Shown here piece by piece: positions 26,045 to 35,884 of a stretch of 64,000 nt of DNA (position 1 is the stretch's first letter; each line of letters starts with the position of its first letter). The stretch is from positions 496,001 to 560,000 of the forward strand of contig NC_014328.1 in NCBI RefSeq assembly GCF_000143685.1, given 5' to 3'. Under the pieces are notes generated by a model. That model worked only from the letters and a program-made list of their open reading frames with translations. It searched no databases and had not been told where the DNA came from. A program made the translations under genes and the position numbers. Origin of the DNA: Clostridium ljungdahlii DSM 13528 (GTDB lineage Bacteria > Bacillota > Clostridia > Clostridiales > Clostridiaceae).

Positions 26045-29000
26045 TTATTTCTGCATATCTATAATCTCATTAAATAATTGTTTGTTTTGTTCAATCTTAT
26101 CTGCGGAACCTTCTGCAAAGTATATATTTTGTTTTAGAACTTGATCCAGCATATTTCCATAATTTCTTATATCATCTGGTGTAGTTGAAAGTGCCTCTTT
26201 CTCATAGTTCAAAAGATCATTTACAGAAGAATTTGTAAGATACATTGAATCACAAAGAGAACTTTCCTCGAGAGGTCCACTGGATTTTAAATTTACAAAA
26301 CTTTTAATAGCTCCTATGATGTAATTTGTCATTTCGCTGTCTGTTGCCTGAAAGTTTTTAAGGTAGTTTACCGTACCTTGAAAGGCGTCTAATGTCTCTT
26401 TAAGGTTTGGATCTCTCATTGATGCAAGTATAACTTCACCATTAGGTGATAATGCAGATTGGACTCCATAGGCGCCGCCGGTTGTTCTTACCTTATTCCA
26501 AAGATATCCGTTGTCTAATACGTTTTGCAGTACCATCATCTTTCCACTATAGGTATAGCCAGCTTTTTTAAAATCTCCAACCTGTATTATTGTTTGTACT
26601 TTTGCAGTAGAAGAAAAAGCTGTATTTTTATCAGGCTGTGCAAAAGTATATTTTTGCTGTGGAAGTACCTGAGAATTAATTTTAGGACTTATACTACTTA
26701 ACTCATTTTTAAATGTTTCAGAAGTATTTTCATTTCCACTATAAGTTGCTATAAGATCATCTCTGTTAAATGCAAGTTTGCGTATATCATTTAGGTTTTT
26801 AGAGATCTCATCCCATTTTGAATCAAAGTTGCTGTCCAAGTCTTGCAAGAACTTATAATAGGAAAGTCCTGTAAGCTCTTCACTGTATCTTCCACTTTCA
26901 CTCATATAGGAACTCATTCGCATAATTGCAGCTGCACCTGATCCTGAAGTCAAAGTTGCCTGTAGGGCTGACTTATTTTGCTCAATAATTTGTTTTATTC
27001 TCTGCTTATTGGTAAACTGGCTGTCATTTATAATTTCTTCAGTTAAATCAAGAGATTTTGAAATATTCTCGTCAGGTGCTAATAGAGATACAGTTAGTTT
27101 AGGACTATAATTATTTGGATCCTTGTTGCTTGATACTGCTGAAGGTGTAAAAGAAATAGTGCTTCCTACATACTGCAGCATTTCATTTGAAAGCTGATCA
27201 TAACTATGTTCCTTAGTATCTACATTTCCAAGCAAAGATGAAAGTAGGCTCAAATAATGTAATTTATCTTGTGGAACCTTTGACGTATCAAAGTAAAGGC
27301 TTATGTTTGAAAGCCCATTTAAATCTGCATTATGGGTAAGAACTTTCATACCTGATTGACTTTCAACCTTATAGCTTAAATTTGGTAATTCGGGTTTGAT
27401 ATCCTTAAGTGAAAGCTTTGGTAAAGTTTCCAGTGCTTCTTTTGAATCCCCACTTTTTTGCCATGCATTAAAATCCTGGGTATTTTTTAAAAGTGAATTA
27501 ACACCTGTTTCTCCTATTTGATTTTTATAATCTGCAAGTTTTTTAGCCGTAGCTTCAGTAGTCTTACTTTCAAGACCGGCTTCAGGCTTTAATACAACCA
27601 TTGAGTGATAGTTGTTTGAAATCAGGTACTTGTCAATTAAACTTGTAAAATATTTATTGGAATCCGATTTCTTTATCTTTTCCATTATGTCACTTGTATC
27701 AAAGTACATGGTAGGATCTTTATCATATACCCATGTGGACAATGCAGTCTGGGATAATACAAGACCGTTTCCACCAAGCATAGGTGTTGTAAGTTTTTCA
27801 GATCGATCGCTTATGTCATAGGACTCAAGGGCAGATTTAAGAAAATCTTTATCAAATCCATTTTTTGAAATATTCTTTAGAGTATCAAAAATAGTTTTTT
27901 CAAAAACTTCTTTTGAAGATTCATCAGAATTAGTTGCATTAATTGAAAATACTGGCTGAATACCATTCATACTAAATGAAGAACTTACATTTTCTGCAAT
28001 ACCCTTTTCTGTAAGTGCTTTTTTAAGAGGAGCATTGTCTGTTCCCATAAGTAAATAATTCAAAAATGTTAATGCTGTATTTGTTTCCTTATCGCCTATA
28101 TCGCCTGTAACAAAATTTAAAGAGAGATAAGTTTTCTTTTTTGTGTCTCCATCTTTAGGAACAGGATAAGAAGCTATTTTATCAGGAATATTAGACAATG
28201 ATTTTTCGGCCTTAACGGAAGTATCTACATTAACTTTGTCAAATTTGCTTAAGTAATTTTGATCAATATATTGAAGATATTGTCCTATATCTAATTTACC
28301 ATATAAATATATGTAGCTGTTTGATGGTGTATAGTTTTTCTTGTAAGTTGAAATTAACTGATCTCTTGTAAGAGAAGGAATATTCTCTGGATTTCCACCT
28401 GAATCCCACTTATAAGAAGTATCAGGAAACAGTGATTGATTTACTGCATTACGTAAAAGCCACTGAGGATTTGAATAGTCACCCTTCATTTCATTATACA
28501 CAACACCGTTAATTGAAAGAGCTGAGTCCTTAGATGGTAGATCATACCTCCAACCTTCCTGCTTAAATATATTAGGATCAGTAGTAACATTTGGGAGAAA
28601 TACTGCATCCAAATATACTCCCATAAGGTTTTTAAGATCCTGCTCATTCGTACTTGCTGCAGGAAATGTAGTATAATCAGCACCTGTCATGGCATTGATG
28701 AAAGAACCCAAGGAGCTCTTAAGCATTTGCTGAAATGGAGATTTTACAGGATAATTTTTGGAGCCATCAAGAACTGAGTGTTCAATAATATGATTTACAC
28801 CACTGTTGTCTGAAGTAGGGGTGCGAAAACTGATATCAAAAACTCTCTGGGTATCATCGTTTTTAAGATACATTAGTTTTGCACCTGTTTTTACATGAGT
28901 AAACTGCATAACAGTAGAATTAACTTTTGGCATATCCTTCACTGAAGTAAGTTGGAATCCATAATAGGTCTTTCCAATCTCGTTACAGCTTGTAACATTT

Positions 29001-29107
29001 GTATCTGCTGCATAGGCAGTTTCATTAGAAAATGCCACATTACAAGAAGAAAACAGCATGAAAAATGCTACAATAACAGTTGTTGCTTTTTTCAAAGATA
29101 TTTTCAT
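26045..29107 (-). CDS. Secreted M16 (pitrilysin/presequence-protease-like) zinc metalloprotease
   Basis: 1020 residues with a signal peptide (about 1-34, ends AYAAD). The inverted zinc motif HIIEH is at residues 106-110 and the third ligand glutamate lies in VVYNEMKG near 205, so the catalytic half is intact. The length fits the M16C layout of four repeats with a linker (PreP/falcilysin type), here with the halves at about 45-500 and 560-1020. It should degrade peptides outside the cell. Most bacterial M16C enzymes are cytosolic, so the clear signal peptide is notable. Start preceded by GGGGGG; transcribed alone. Confidence 0.9.
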   Translation of the reverse strand: MKISLKKATTVIVAFFMLFSSCNVAFSNETAYAADTNVTSCNEIGKTYYGFQLTSVKDMPKVNSTVMQFTHVKTGAKLMYLKNDDTQRVFDISFRTPTSDNSGVNHIIEHSVLDGSKNYPVKSPFQQMLKSSLGSFINAMTGADYTTFPAASTNEQDLKNLMGVYLDAVFLPNVTTDPNIFKQEGWRYDLPSKDSALSINGVVYNEMKGDYSNPQWLLRNAVNQSLFPDTSYKWDSGGNPENIPSLTRDQLISTYKKNYTPSNSYIYLYGKLDIGQYLQYIDQNYLSKFDKVNVDTSVKAEKSLSNIPDKIASYPVPKDGDTKKKTYLSLNFVTGDIGDKETNTALTFLNYLLMGTDNAPLKKALTEKGIAENVSSSFSMNGIQPVFSINATNSDESSKEVFEKTIFDTLKNISKNGFDKDFLKSALESYDISDRSEKLTTPMLGGNGLVLSQTALSTWVYDKDPTMYFDTSDIMEKIKKSDSNKYFTSLIDKYLISNNYHSMVVLKPEAGLESKTTEATAKKLADYKNQIGETGVNSLLKNTQDFNAWQKSGDSKEALETLPKLSLKDIKPELPNLSYKVESQSGMKVLTHNADLNGLSNISLYFDTSKVPQDKLHYLSLLSSLLGNVDTKEHSYDQLSNEMLQYVGSTISFTPSAVSSNKDPNNYSPKLTVSLLAPDENISKSLDLTEEIINDSQFTNKQRIKQIIEQNKSALQATLTSGSGAAAIMRMSSYMSESGRYSEELTGLSYYKFLQDLDSNFDSKWDEISKNLNDIRKLAFNRDDLIATYSGNENTSETFKNELSSISPKINSQVLPQQKYTFAQPDKNTAFSSTAKVQTIIQVGDFKKAGYTYSGKMMVLQNVLDNGYLWNKVRTTGGAYGVQSALSPNGEVILASMRDPNLKETLDAFQGTVNYLKNFQATDSEMTNYIIGAIKSFVNLKSSGPLEESSLCDSMYLTNSSVNDLLNYEKEALSTTPDDIRNYGNMLDQVLKQNIYFAEGSADKIEQNKQLFNEIIDMQK

Positions 29108-29312
29108 TATACATGTCCCCCCGTATTATATTTTATGTCTATACTATAGACGATTCACCAATTATTTCCTATAGTGTTAATGCTATTATATATTCTTTTA
29201 AAGAAAATTTATTAATTTTATAAATTATTTATAATTTGTTCACAATTATAATAAATGAAGCAGTGCCATTTTAAAATTAAGGGGAACAAGCATAATTTGC
29301 AGCCGGTAAACC

Positions 29313-30272
29313 TTAAAGTTCTGCTATTATATTTCCCATTTCAGTAAGATCATATCCGCCTATTCCTAGGAGTTCTGATTTAAATTGATTTGAACGGAGT
29401 ATTTCAAGTATTGAGTTAAAGGGAGCTTTATTTATGTCTTCCTTCTTCATTACCAATTCATATCTTTCTTTTTGAATAGGTATAAAATCCACATTATTAA
29501 CTTGAAGGGCTGTTTTTTCATTTCCGAGTCCTACATCAGCATCACCCCTAGCCACAGTACTAGCTATTTCTAGGTGAGAAAAATGTTCTTTTGCATAACC
29601 TTTTATATCACTACCACTTATGTTTAATAATCTAAGATGCTCATCTAAGAGGATTCTTGTACCACAGCCTTTTTCCCTATTTATCATAGTAATATCAGGT
29701 CTCTTTAAATCCTCAAAACCTTTAAATTTTTTAGGATTACCTTTGGCTACATAAAAGCCTTGCATTCTGCAAGCAAGATGAATTATTACAGTTGGAATTC
29801 CGGGAATTAATCTTCTTACAAAGGGTATATTATATTGATCGGAATCACCATCCCAAAGATGAGCGGTGGCTACCTGTATTTTTCCCATATAAAGTGATAA
29901 AAGTCCACTGTAACTTCCTACGTAGGAGCGGAAAGTTCTAGTACCGGGGCAGCGAATTTCTATGTACCTGGATAAAATATCGAGAAGTACATCCTGTCCG
30001 CATATTATAAAGCCTCCATTTGTATTATCTCTTGTAGGATAAAAAATATCAGGAGAAGATAGATCATTTTCTTTAACATCACTGGATTCATTTTGTGTAG
30101 TGTGTTTTGTCTTATTTTTATAATTTTCTACATCATTTAAATCAACTCTAATTTTTTTGCCAACTTTATAGCCGTTTAATTCTCCTCTTTTAATCAATTC
30201 ATATACTGTATTTTTAGCTATTTTTAGCATATCGGCAACTTCCTGTGGAGTTAAGGTCGTATTTTCTAACAT
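29313..30272 (-). CDS. HTH (excisionase-type) regulator with periplasmic-binding-protein-like sensor domain
   Basis: 319 residues. N-terminal helix-turn-helix of the MerR/excisionase type: LTPQEVADMLKIAKNTVYELIKRGELNGYKVGKKIRV (residues 7-43). A linker follows, then a PBP-like domain (about 90-319: GGFIICGQDVLLDIL, AHLWDGDSDQYN, GCGTRILLDEHL, ADVGLGNEKTAL) of the kind related to molybdate/tungstate-binding ModA/TupA proteins. Such one-component regulators sense oxyanions. It is divergent from nifH across 370 bp, so molybdate-linked control of nitrogenase is a reasonable inference. GGAAGGA precedes the start. Confidence 0.8.
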   Translation of the reverse strand: MLENTTLTPQEVADMLKIAKNTVYELIKRGELNGYKVGKKIRVDLNDVENYKNKTKHTTQNESSDVKENDLSSPDIFYPTRDNTNGGFIICGQDVLLDILSRYIEIRCPGTRTFRSYVGSYSGLLSLYMGKIQVATAHLWDGDSDQYNIPFVRRLIPGIPTVIIHLACRMQGFYVAKGNPKKFKGFEDLKRPDITMINREKGCGTRILLDEHLRLLNISGSDIKGYAKEHFSHLEIASTVARGDADVGLGNEKTALQVNNVDFIPIQKERYELVMKKEDINKAPFNSILEILRSNQFKSELLGIGGYDLTEMGNIIAEL

Positions 30273-30292
30273 AAATTATCCTTCCTTTCAAT

Positions 30293-30344
30293 GGTGCCTG
30301 TCACCATAGTGGGATATTTTTGCCCCCATTCGGTGCCTGTCACC
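30293..30344. repeat. GGTGCC-type repeat, copy 4 (GGTGCCTGTCACC variant)
   Basis: GGTGCCTGTCACC, ATAGTGGGATATTTTTGCCCCCATTCG, GTGCCTGTCACC. It sits about 20 bp upstream of the regulator start, inside its leader or promoter, in the divergent nif control region. Confidence 0.85.
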
Positions 30345-30402
30345 TTATACAAACATTATATAATATAACTACATATTAAAGAAGTAAAATTAATTGGGAA
30401 GA

Positions 30403-30412
30403 GTTATATAAC
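30403..30412. promoter_or_regulatory. Short palindrome GTTATATAAC in the nif control region (candidate operator)
   Basis: A perfect 10-bp palindrome midway between the divergent regulator and nifH. It resembles ModE/TunR-type half sites only loosely. A TTGACA (30448-30453) with a poor -10 lies downstream of it. Confidence 0.25.
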
Positions 30413-30553
30413 ATAGTATAAACAAATATAGCATAAATGATAAGTTATTGACAACAATCAGTGGGTAATTATTAAAATCATAATTTTTATGCTTATATTT
30501 TAAAATGTTATCGGTTACAACGTATATTTTTTAATAAATTAGTAATTTAAATG

Positions 30554-30582
30554 TTGATTTTTCTAAAAAGGTATGATATATT
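30554..30582 (+). promoter_or_regulatory. Candidate nifH promoter
   Basis: TTGATT (30554-30559), 17 bases, TATATT (30577-30582), about 60 bases before nifH. It looks like a sigma-A promoter; no sigma-54 type GG-N10-GC element is seen, as expected for clostridial nif. Confidence 0.4.
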
Positions 30583-30625
30583 TTTTATAAATTATTAAAC
30601 AATAATTGTCATAAAAAAATTATAA

Positions 30626-31462
<837 letters not shown>

Positions 31463-31496
31463 AATGAATATTAAAAATAAAACAAAAAACACTAGA

Positions 31497-31579
31497 GTAT
31501 ACCTCTTAGTTTGTGAATGGAAACGCCAAGAGATATACCCAAAAAATAAGTCAGAATCGGTCAAATTCTAACTTTTTAT
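31497..31579 (+). terminator. Twin hairpins between nifH and nifI1 (processing site / partial terminator)
   Basis: Hairpin one: GTATACCTCTT (31497-31507) with AAGAGATATAC (31528-31538). Hairpin two: AAGTCAGAAT (31548-31557) with ATTCTAACTT (31565-31574), followed by TTTTATA. Such a pair would let most transcripts end, or be stabilised, after nifH, giving the excess of iron protein that nitrogenase needs. Confidence 0.65.
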
Positions 31580-31609
31580 AGTGTAACACAAAAGGGGAGG
31601 GTATTCAAT

Positions 31610-31936
31610 ATGTTATTGATAAAAGCTATTATTAGACCTGAAAAAGCACCAGAAGTTCTATCAGAATTATGCGATGCTGGGTTTCCGGCAGTTACCAAAT
31701 TTGATGTAGTAGGCAGAGGTAAACAAAGAGGCGTGAAAGTAGGCGAAATATTTTACGATGAAATACCAAAACAAATGCTGCTCATAGTAGTAAAAGATGA
31801 ATATAAGGATGATATTATAAAAATCATTACTAGAAGTGCAAAAACCGGTAATAAAGGAGCTTTTGGAGACGGAAAAATATTTGTAACTCCTGTGGAGGAA
31901 GTATATACAATAAGTTCGGGTACAAATGAATTATAA
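31610..31936 (+). CDS. nifI1: NifI1, PII-like nitrogenase switch-off protein
   Basis: 108 residues of the GlnB/PII fold. The start LLIKAIIRPEKAPEVLSEL and the T-loop region FDVVGRGKQRGVKVGEIFYDEIPKQ are typical of the NifI1 subgroup rather than GlnB; GDGKIFVTPVEEVYTI is the C-terminal PII signature. With NifI2 it forms a complex that binds NifDK and blocks it after ammonia is added, and 2-oxoglutarate with ATP releases it. The position between nifH and nifD is diagnostic. Strong ribosome-binding site (GGGGAGGG). Confidence 0.93.
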   Translation: MLLIKAIIRPEKAPEVLSELCDAGFPAVTKFDVVGRGKQRGVKVGEIFYDEIPKQMLLIVVKDEYKDDIIKIITRSAKTGNKGAFGDGKIFVTPVEEVYTISSGTNEL

Positions 31937-31949
31937 GGAGGCATGTAAG

Positions 31950-32342
31950 GTGAAAGAAGTTATGGCTATTATTAGAATGGATATGGTGGGCAAGACAAAA
32001 GATGCCCTTGCTGCAGCTGGATTTCCATCTATTACATGCAAAAAAGTTGTTGGGCGTGGTAAGAAAAAGGTGGATTTTTCTATAATTCAAGATTATATAT
32101 CTGGAAGCGATATGGTGGATTTTTCAGATAAAAAAGTTGCAGAGCAGATATCTGAAGTGCACAGATTAATTTCAAAGAGGTTAATTATTGTACTGGCTAA
32201 AGATAAAGAAGTAAAAAAGGTTGTTGATGCTTTAATAGAGGCAAATAGGACAGGAAATCCTGGAGATGGAAAAATATTTGTAATAGATGTAACTGATGTT
32301 GTGAGAATAAGGACAGAAGAAACTGGAGATGAAGCTGTTTAA
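31950..32342 (+). CDS. nifI2: NifI2, PII-like nitrogenase switch-off protein
   Basis: 130 residues from the GTG at 31950, which has AAGGAGG eight bases upstream; the ATG at 31926 overlaps nifI1 and lacks a site. PII fold with a longer T-loop than NifI1: KKVVGRGKKKVDFSIIQDYI, then RLIIVLAKDKEVKKVV and GDGKIFVIDVTDVVRIRT. It works with NifI1 in the reversible inhibition of nitrogenase. The ribosome-binding site overlaps the end of nifI1, so the two are probably translationally coupled, giving matched amounts. Confidence 0.92.
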   Translation: MKEVMAIIRMDMVGKTKDALAAAGFPSITCKKVVGRGKKKVDFSIIQDYISGSDMVDFSDKKVAEQISEVHRLISKRLIIVLAKDKEVKKVVDALIEANRTGNPGDGKIFVIDVTDVVRIRTEETGDEAV

Positions 32343-32365
32343 TCTTTATGGAAGGATGTGATTTT

Positions 32366-33976
32366 ATGAGAAAAGAACTAAATAAAATAGTAGATGAAGT
32401 TTTGGAGCCATATCCAGCTAAAACCTATAAAAATCGAAAAAAACATATAGTTATAAAAACAAAGGAAGATCCAAAACCTGTTATTGAAGCGAATATAAGG
32501 ACAGTGCCTGGAGTAATTACATCTAGAGGATGCTGTTATGCAGGCTGCAAGGGTGTTGTCATGGGTCCTATTAAAGATATGATTCATATAACCCACGGAC
32601 CTGTAGGGTGCTCTTTTTATAGCTGGGGTGGAAGAAGAAACAAAGCTAAAAGTGAAAAAGGCAGCCAAAATTTCATGGAATATGTTTTTGGTACAGATAT
32701 GGAAGAAAAAGATATAGTTTTTGGTGGGGTTGGAAAGCTTAGACAGGCAATAAAAGAAGCAGTTGAAATTTTTCATCCTAAAGCTATAGGTATATATGCT
32801 ACATGTCCTGTTGGACTTATAGGTGATGATATAAATGCAGTGGCACAGGAAGCTAAAAAACTTTATGGAATCAATGTGCTTGCCTTTAGCTGTGAAGGAT
32901 ATAAGGGAGTAACCCAATCTGCAGGACATCATATAGCAAACAATACTGTTATGAGTGAGATCATTGGTACTGGAAAAGGTGAGCATAAAAAATATTCCAT
33001 AAATATATTAGGTGAATACAATATTGGTGGAGATGCTTGGGAAATTGAAAGAATTTTAAACAAAATAGGATATAACGTAGTGGCAACTCTTACTGGTGAT
33101 GGGAGTTACGAACGTATTCAAAATGCCCACACCGCCGATGTAAACTTAGTGCAGTGTCATAGATCCATAAACTATATAGCAGAGATGATGGAGACCAAGT
33201 ATGGTATACCGTGGATTAAGTGTAACTTTATAGGTATACAGGGTACTGTTGATACTTTAAGAGATTTAGCTAAAGTTTTTGATGATCCATATTTGTATAA
33301 AAAAACTGAAGAAGTCATTGAAGAAGAACTTGCAGATATTCAAGTAGATATGCAGTATTATAGGGAAAAACTTGAAGGTAGACTTGCTTGTTTATTTGTT
33401 GGTGGATCAAGGTCACATACTTATCAGGTGCTTTTGAAAGATTTTGGGGTAAAAACCATTCTTGCAGGATATGAATTTGCCCACCGTGATGATTATGAAG
33501 GCAGGGAGGTCATTCCTACAATAAAGATTGATGCTGATAGCAAAAATATTCCCCAATTGACTGTACATCCTGACAAGGAAAAATATCATGTGGCTTTACC
33601 TAAAGAGAGGGTAGAAGCCCTCAAGTCAGAAGGTGTACCTCTTGCTTACTATGGTGGAATGGAAAAAGAAATGGATGAAAATACGGTAATAATAGATGAC
33701 ATGAACGCACATGAAATGGAAAAATTGATAAAGGAACTTCACCCTGATATGTTCCTCACAGGAATAAAAGAGAAATATGCTATTGAAAAAATGGGAGTTT
33801 TGTCAAGACAGCTTCATTCTTATGATTATACAGGTCCTTATGCAGGATTTAAGGGAGCAATAATATTTGCAAGGGAACTTGCAGGAGGTATATATACTCC
33901 GGCATGGAAGTATTTAACTCCACCTTGGAAAAAAGAATCCTTATTGGAAGGAAAAGTTGTAGGAGGTGAACAGTAA
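32366..33976 (+). CDS. nifD: Nitrogenase molybdenum-iron protein alpha chain
   Basis: 536 residues from the ATG at 32366 (GGAAGGA upstream). P-cluster cysteines lie in RGCCYAGCKG, HGPVGCSFYSW and ATCPVG. The valine and glutamine/histidine that line the substrate site are present (KGVVMGP; VTQSAGHHIAN). The FeMo-cofactor cysteine is in NLVQCHRSINYI and its histidine in RQLHSYDYTGP. From memory, the Azotobacter His-451 equivalent is alanine here (GPYAGFKG). An insertion of about 50 residues around 375-430 is the Clostridium-type insert. These residues point to the molybdenum enzyme, not the vanadium or iron-only type. Confidence 0.97.
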   Translation: MRKELNKIVDEVLEPYPAKTYKNRKKHIVIKTKEDPKPVIEANIRTVPGVITSRGCCYAGCKGVVMGPIKDMIHITHGPVGCSFYSWGGRRNKAKSEKGSQNFMEYVFGTDMEEKDIVFGGVGKLRQAIKEAVEIFHPKAIGIYATCPVGLIGDDINAVAQEAKKLYGINVLAFSCEGYKGVTQSAGHHIANNTVMSEIIGTGKGEHKKYSINILGEYNIGGDAWEIERILNKIGYNVVATLTGDGSYERIQNAHTADVNLVQCHRSINYIAEMMETKYGIPWIKCNFIGIQGTVDTLRDLAKVFDDPYLYKKTEEVIEEELADIQVDMQYYREKLEGRLACLFVGGSRSHTYQVLLKDFGVKTILAGYEFAHRDDYEGREVIPTIKIDADSKNIPQLTVHPDKEKYHVALPKERVEALKSEGVPLAYYGGMEKEMDENTVIIDDMNAHEMEKLIKELHPDMFLTGIKEKYAIEKMGVLSRQLHSYDYTGPYAGFKGAIIFARELAGGIYTPAWKYLTPPWKKESLLEGKVVGGEQ

Positions 33977-35337
33977 TGTTAGATGCAACACCAAAAGAAT
34001 TAGTAGAAAGAAAGCAGCTGCGAATAAATCCGGCTAAAACCTGTCAACCTGTTGGTGCTATGTATGCGGCTCTCGGAATTCATAATTGCCTTCCACACAG
34101 CCATGGTTCACAAGGATGTTGTTCTTATCACAGAACTGTACTTTCAAGACATTTCAAAGAACCTGCTATGGCTTCTACAAGCTCATTTACTGAAGGAGCT
34201 AGCGTGTTTGGTGGAGGAGCTAATGTAAAAAAAGCTGTTAAAAATATATTTGCCATGTATAATCCAGATATTATAGCTATTCATACGACATGTTTGTCAG
34301 AAACTATAGGAGATGATTTACCTACTTATATAAGAGAGATGGAGATACCTGAAGGTAAACTTGTCATTCATGCCAATACACCCAGTTATGTTGGCTCCCA
34401 TGTTACTGGATTTTCCAATATGGTAAATGGTATGGTTCAATATCTTTCTAAAAGTAACGGAGAGAAAAATGGAAAATTTAATATAATACCGGGATTTGTA
34501 GGCCCTGCAGATATGAAAGAAATGAAGAGAATTTTTAAACTTATGGATATTCCATATATAATTTTTCCTGATACAAATGGAGTATTTGATACTCCAAATA
34601 CAGGGGATTATAAGATGTACCCTAAAGGTGGAACAAAAATTGAAGACATAGTTGATGCTGGAAATTCAGATTTTACTGTAGCCTTTGGAAATTATGCTTC
34701 AGAACTTGCGGCAAAATCTCTTGAAAATAAGTGTAAGGTTCCATATAAAACCTTGAGGGCACCTATTGGAATAGATGCCATGGACGATTTACTTATGAAT
34801 TTAGTTAGGTTGACAGGTAAGGAAGTATCAGCAGAACTTGAGGAGGAAAGAGGACAGCTTCTTGACATGATGATTGATAGTGCCCAGTACTTTAATGGTA
34901 AAAAAGTAGCTATAGTTGGAGATCCAGATGTGGTCATTTCCCTTACCCAATTTGTCATAACCTTGGGCATGATTCCTAAATATGTCATAACTGGTACTCC
35001 AGGATCATTATTTGAGAAGGAAATTAAAGCTATGATGGATGAAGCAGGTTTAGAAGGAATTGCGAAAGCCAACAGTGATTTCTTTGAAATGCACCAGCTT
35101 ATAAAAAATGAAGGAGTAGATCTTCTCATTTCAAATACGTATGGTAAGTTTATTGCTAGGGCAGAAGATATCCCGTTTGTTAGATTTGGATTCCCTGTAA
35201 TGGACAGATATGGACATCAATATACTCCAAAAGTTGGATATTACGGTGCAATAAAATTAGTTGAGTCAATGTTAAACGCCATGCTTGATAAAGAAGAGAG
35301 AGAATGTGCGGAAGAAGATTTTGAAACAGTAAGATAA
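33976..35337 (+). CDS. nifK: Nitrogenase molybdenum-iron protein beta chain
   Basis: 453 residues. The start overlaps the nifD stop by one base (TAATG), so translation is coupled, as fits a 1:1 alpha-beta tetramer. P-cluster cysteines lie in KTCQPVGAMYAALG, SHGSQGCCSYHRT and TTCLSETIGDD. The N-terminal extension of about 50 residues found in proteobacterial NifK is absent, as in Clostridium. With NifD it reduces dinitrogen to ammonia. It is followed by a 540-bp gap that holds two foldback repeats before nifE. Confidence 0.97.
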   Translation: MLDATPKELVERKQLRINPAKTCQPVGAMYAALGIHNCLPHSHGSQGCCSYHRTVLSRHFKEPAMASTSSFTEGASVFGGGANVKKAVKNIFAMYNPDIIAIHTTCLSETIGDDLPTYIREMEIPEGKLVIHANTPSYVGSHVTGFSNMVNGMVQYLSKSNGEKNGKFNIIPGFVGPADMKEMKRIFKLMDIPYIIFPDTNGVFDTPNTGDYKMYPKGGTKIEDIVDAGNSDFTVAFGNYASELAAKSLENKCKVPYKTLRAPIGIDAMDDLLMNLVRLTGKEVSAELEEERGQLLDMMIDSAQYFNGKKVAIVGDPDVVISLTQFVITLGMIPKYVITGTPGSLFEKEIKAMMDEAGLEGIAKANSDFFEMHQLIKNEGVDLLISNTYGKFIARAEDIPFVRFGFPVMDRYGHQYTPKVGYYGAIKLVESMLNAMLDKEERECAEEDFETVR

Positions 35338-35354
35338 AGCTTCTAAGTTAAATA

Positions 35355-35570
35355 TTAAATTGACCATAGGATATTTTTACAACCTTCAGTACTGTTAAAT
35401 ATTTTGATAAGTCTAGGAGAAAAATTTAAGAAAAGACTAAGAATTTTTGAAAACTCGTACCTCAAACAATTCAAAAATTCTAAGCTTTTCAAAATTTTTC
35501 ACTGAGACTTATATACAAAATATTTAAATGCACTTCATTATTGTAAAAATATCTCTATAGTATAAATTAA
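35355..35570. repeat. Giant imperfect palindrome after nifK, core on minus strand
   Basis: Arms of about 100 bp around TCGTACCTCAA (35455-35465, one base from the shared core). AAATATTTTGATAAGTCTAGG on the left pairs with CTGAGACTTATATACAAAATATTT on the right, and GGATATTTTTAC pairs with GTAAAAATATCT. Clearly homologous to palindrome A at 0.5 kb. It starts about 18 bp past the nifK stop and would be transcribed within the nif mRNA. Confidence 0.85.
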
Positions 35571-35669
35571 ATTTTAATCTAAGAATCGTGTAACAAGAAT
35601 CAAAGTGAATTTTGTCATCATATTCTCAAGTATAAGTTCAAATCTTATTTAGATTTCTATAGTGGAAAT

Positions 35670-35745
35670 TGGTTAAATAACAAATAATGATAATTTTTCT
35701 GAGGTACGAATAAAATAACTATTATTTAAACTTTGAACTTTTAAA
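35670..35745. repeat. Palindrome with core CTGAGGTACGA before nifE
   Basis: Core at 35699-35709 in the tip of an AT-rich stem (AAATAATGATAATTTT with AAAATAACTATTATTTA). Shorter than the other copies. The rest of the gap to nifE (35746-35884) has no gene; a CTCAACTATTAATT-type array sits just before the nifE ribosome-binding site. Confidence 0.7.
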
Positions 35746-35884
35746 TAAATAAAACTAAAGCCTATTGAAGCGAAGCTACAATACTGAGTACATTTTAGAT
35801 TTTCTGAAGCTTTAGCGGAAGAAAATCATCCATAACTTTTAACTATTAATTCTCAACTATTAATTAAAAAGGGGTGGGTTGTTT

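Noticed and set aside
32366..35337. Vanadium or iron-only nitrogenase
   Set aside because: No delta subunit gene (vnfG/anfG) lies between the D and K genes, and the active-site residues fit the molybdenum enzyme.
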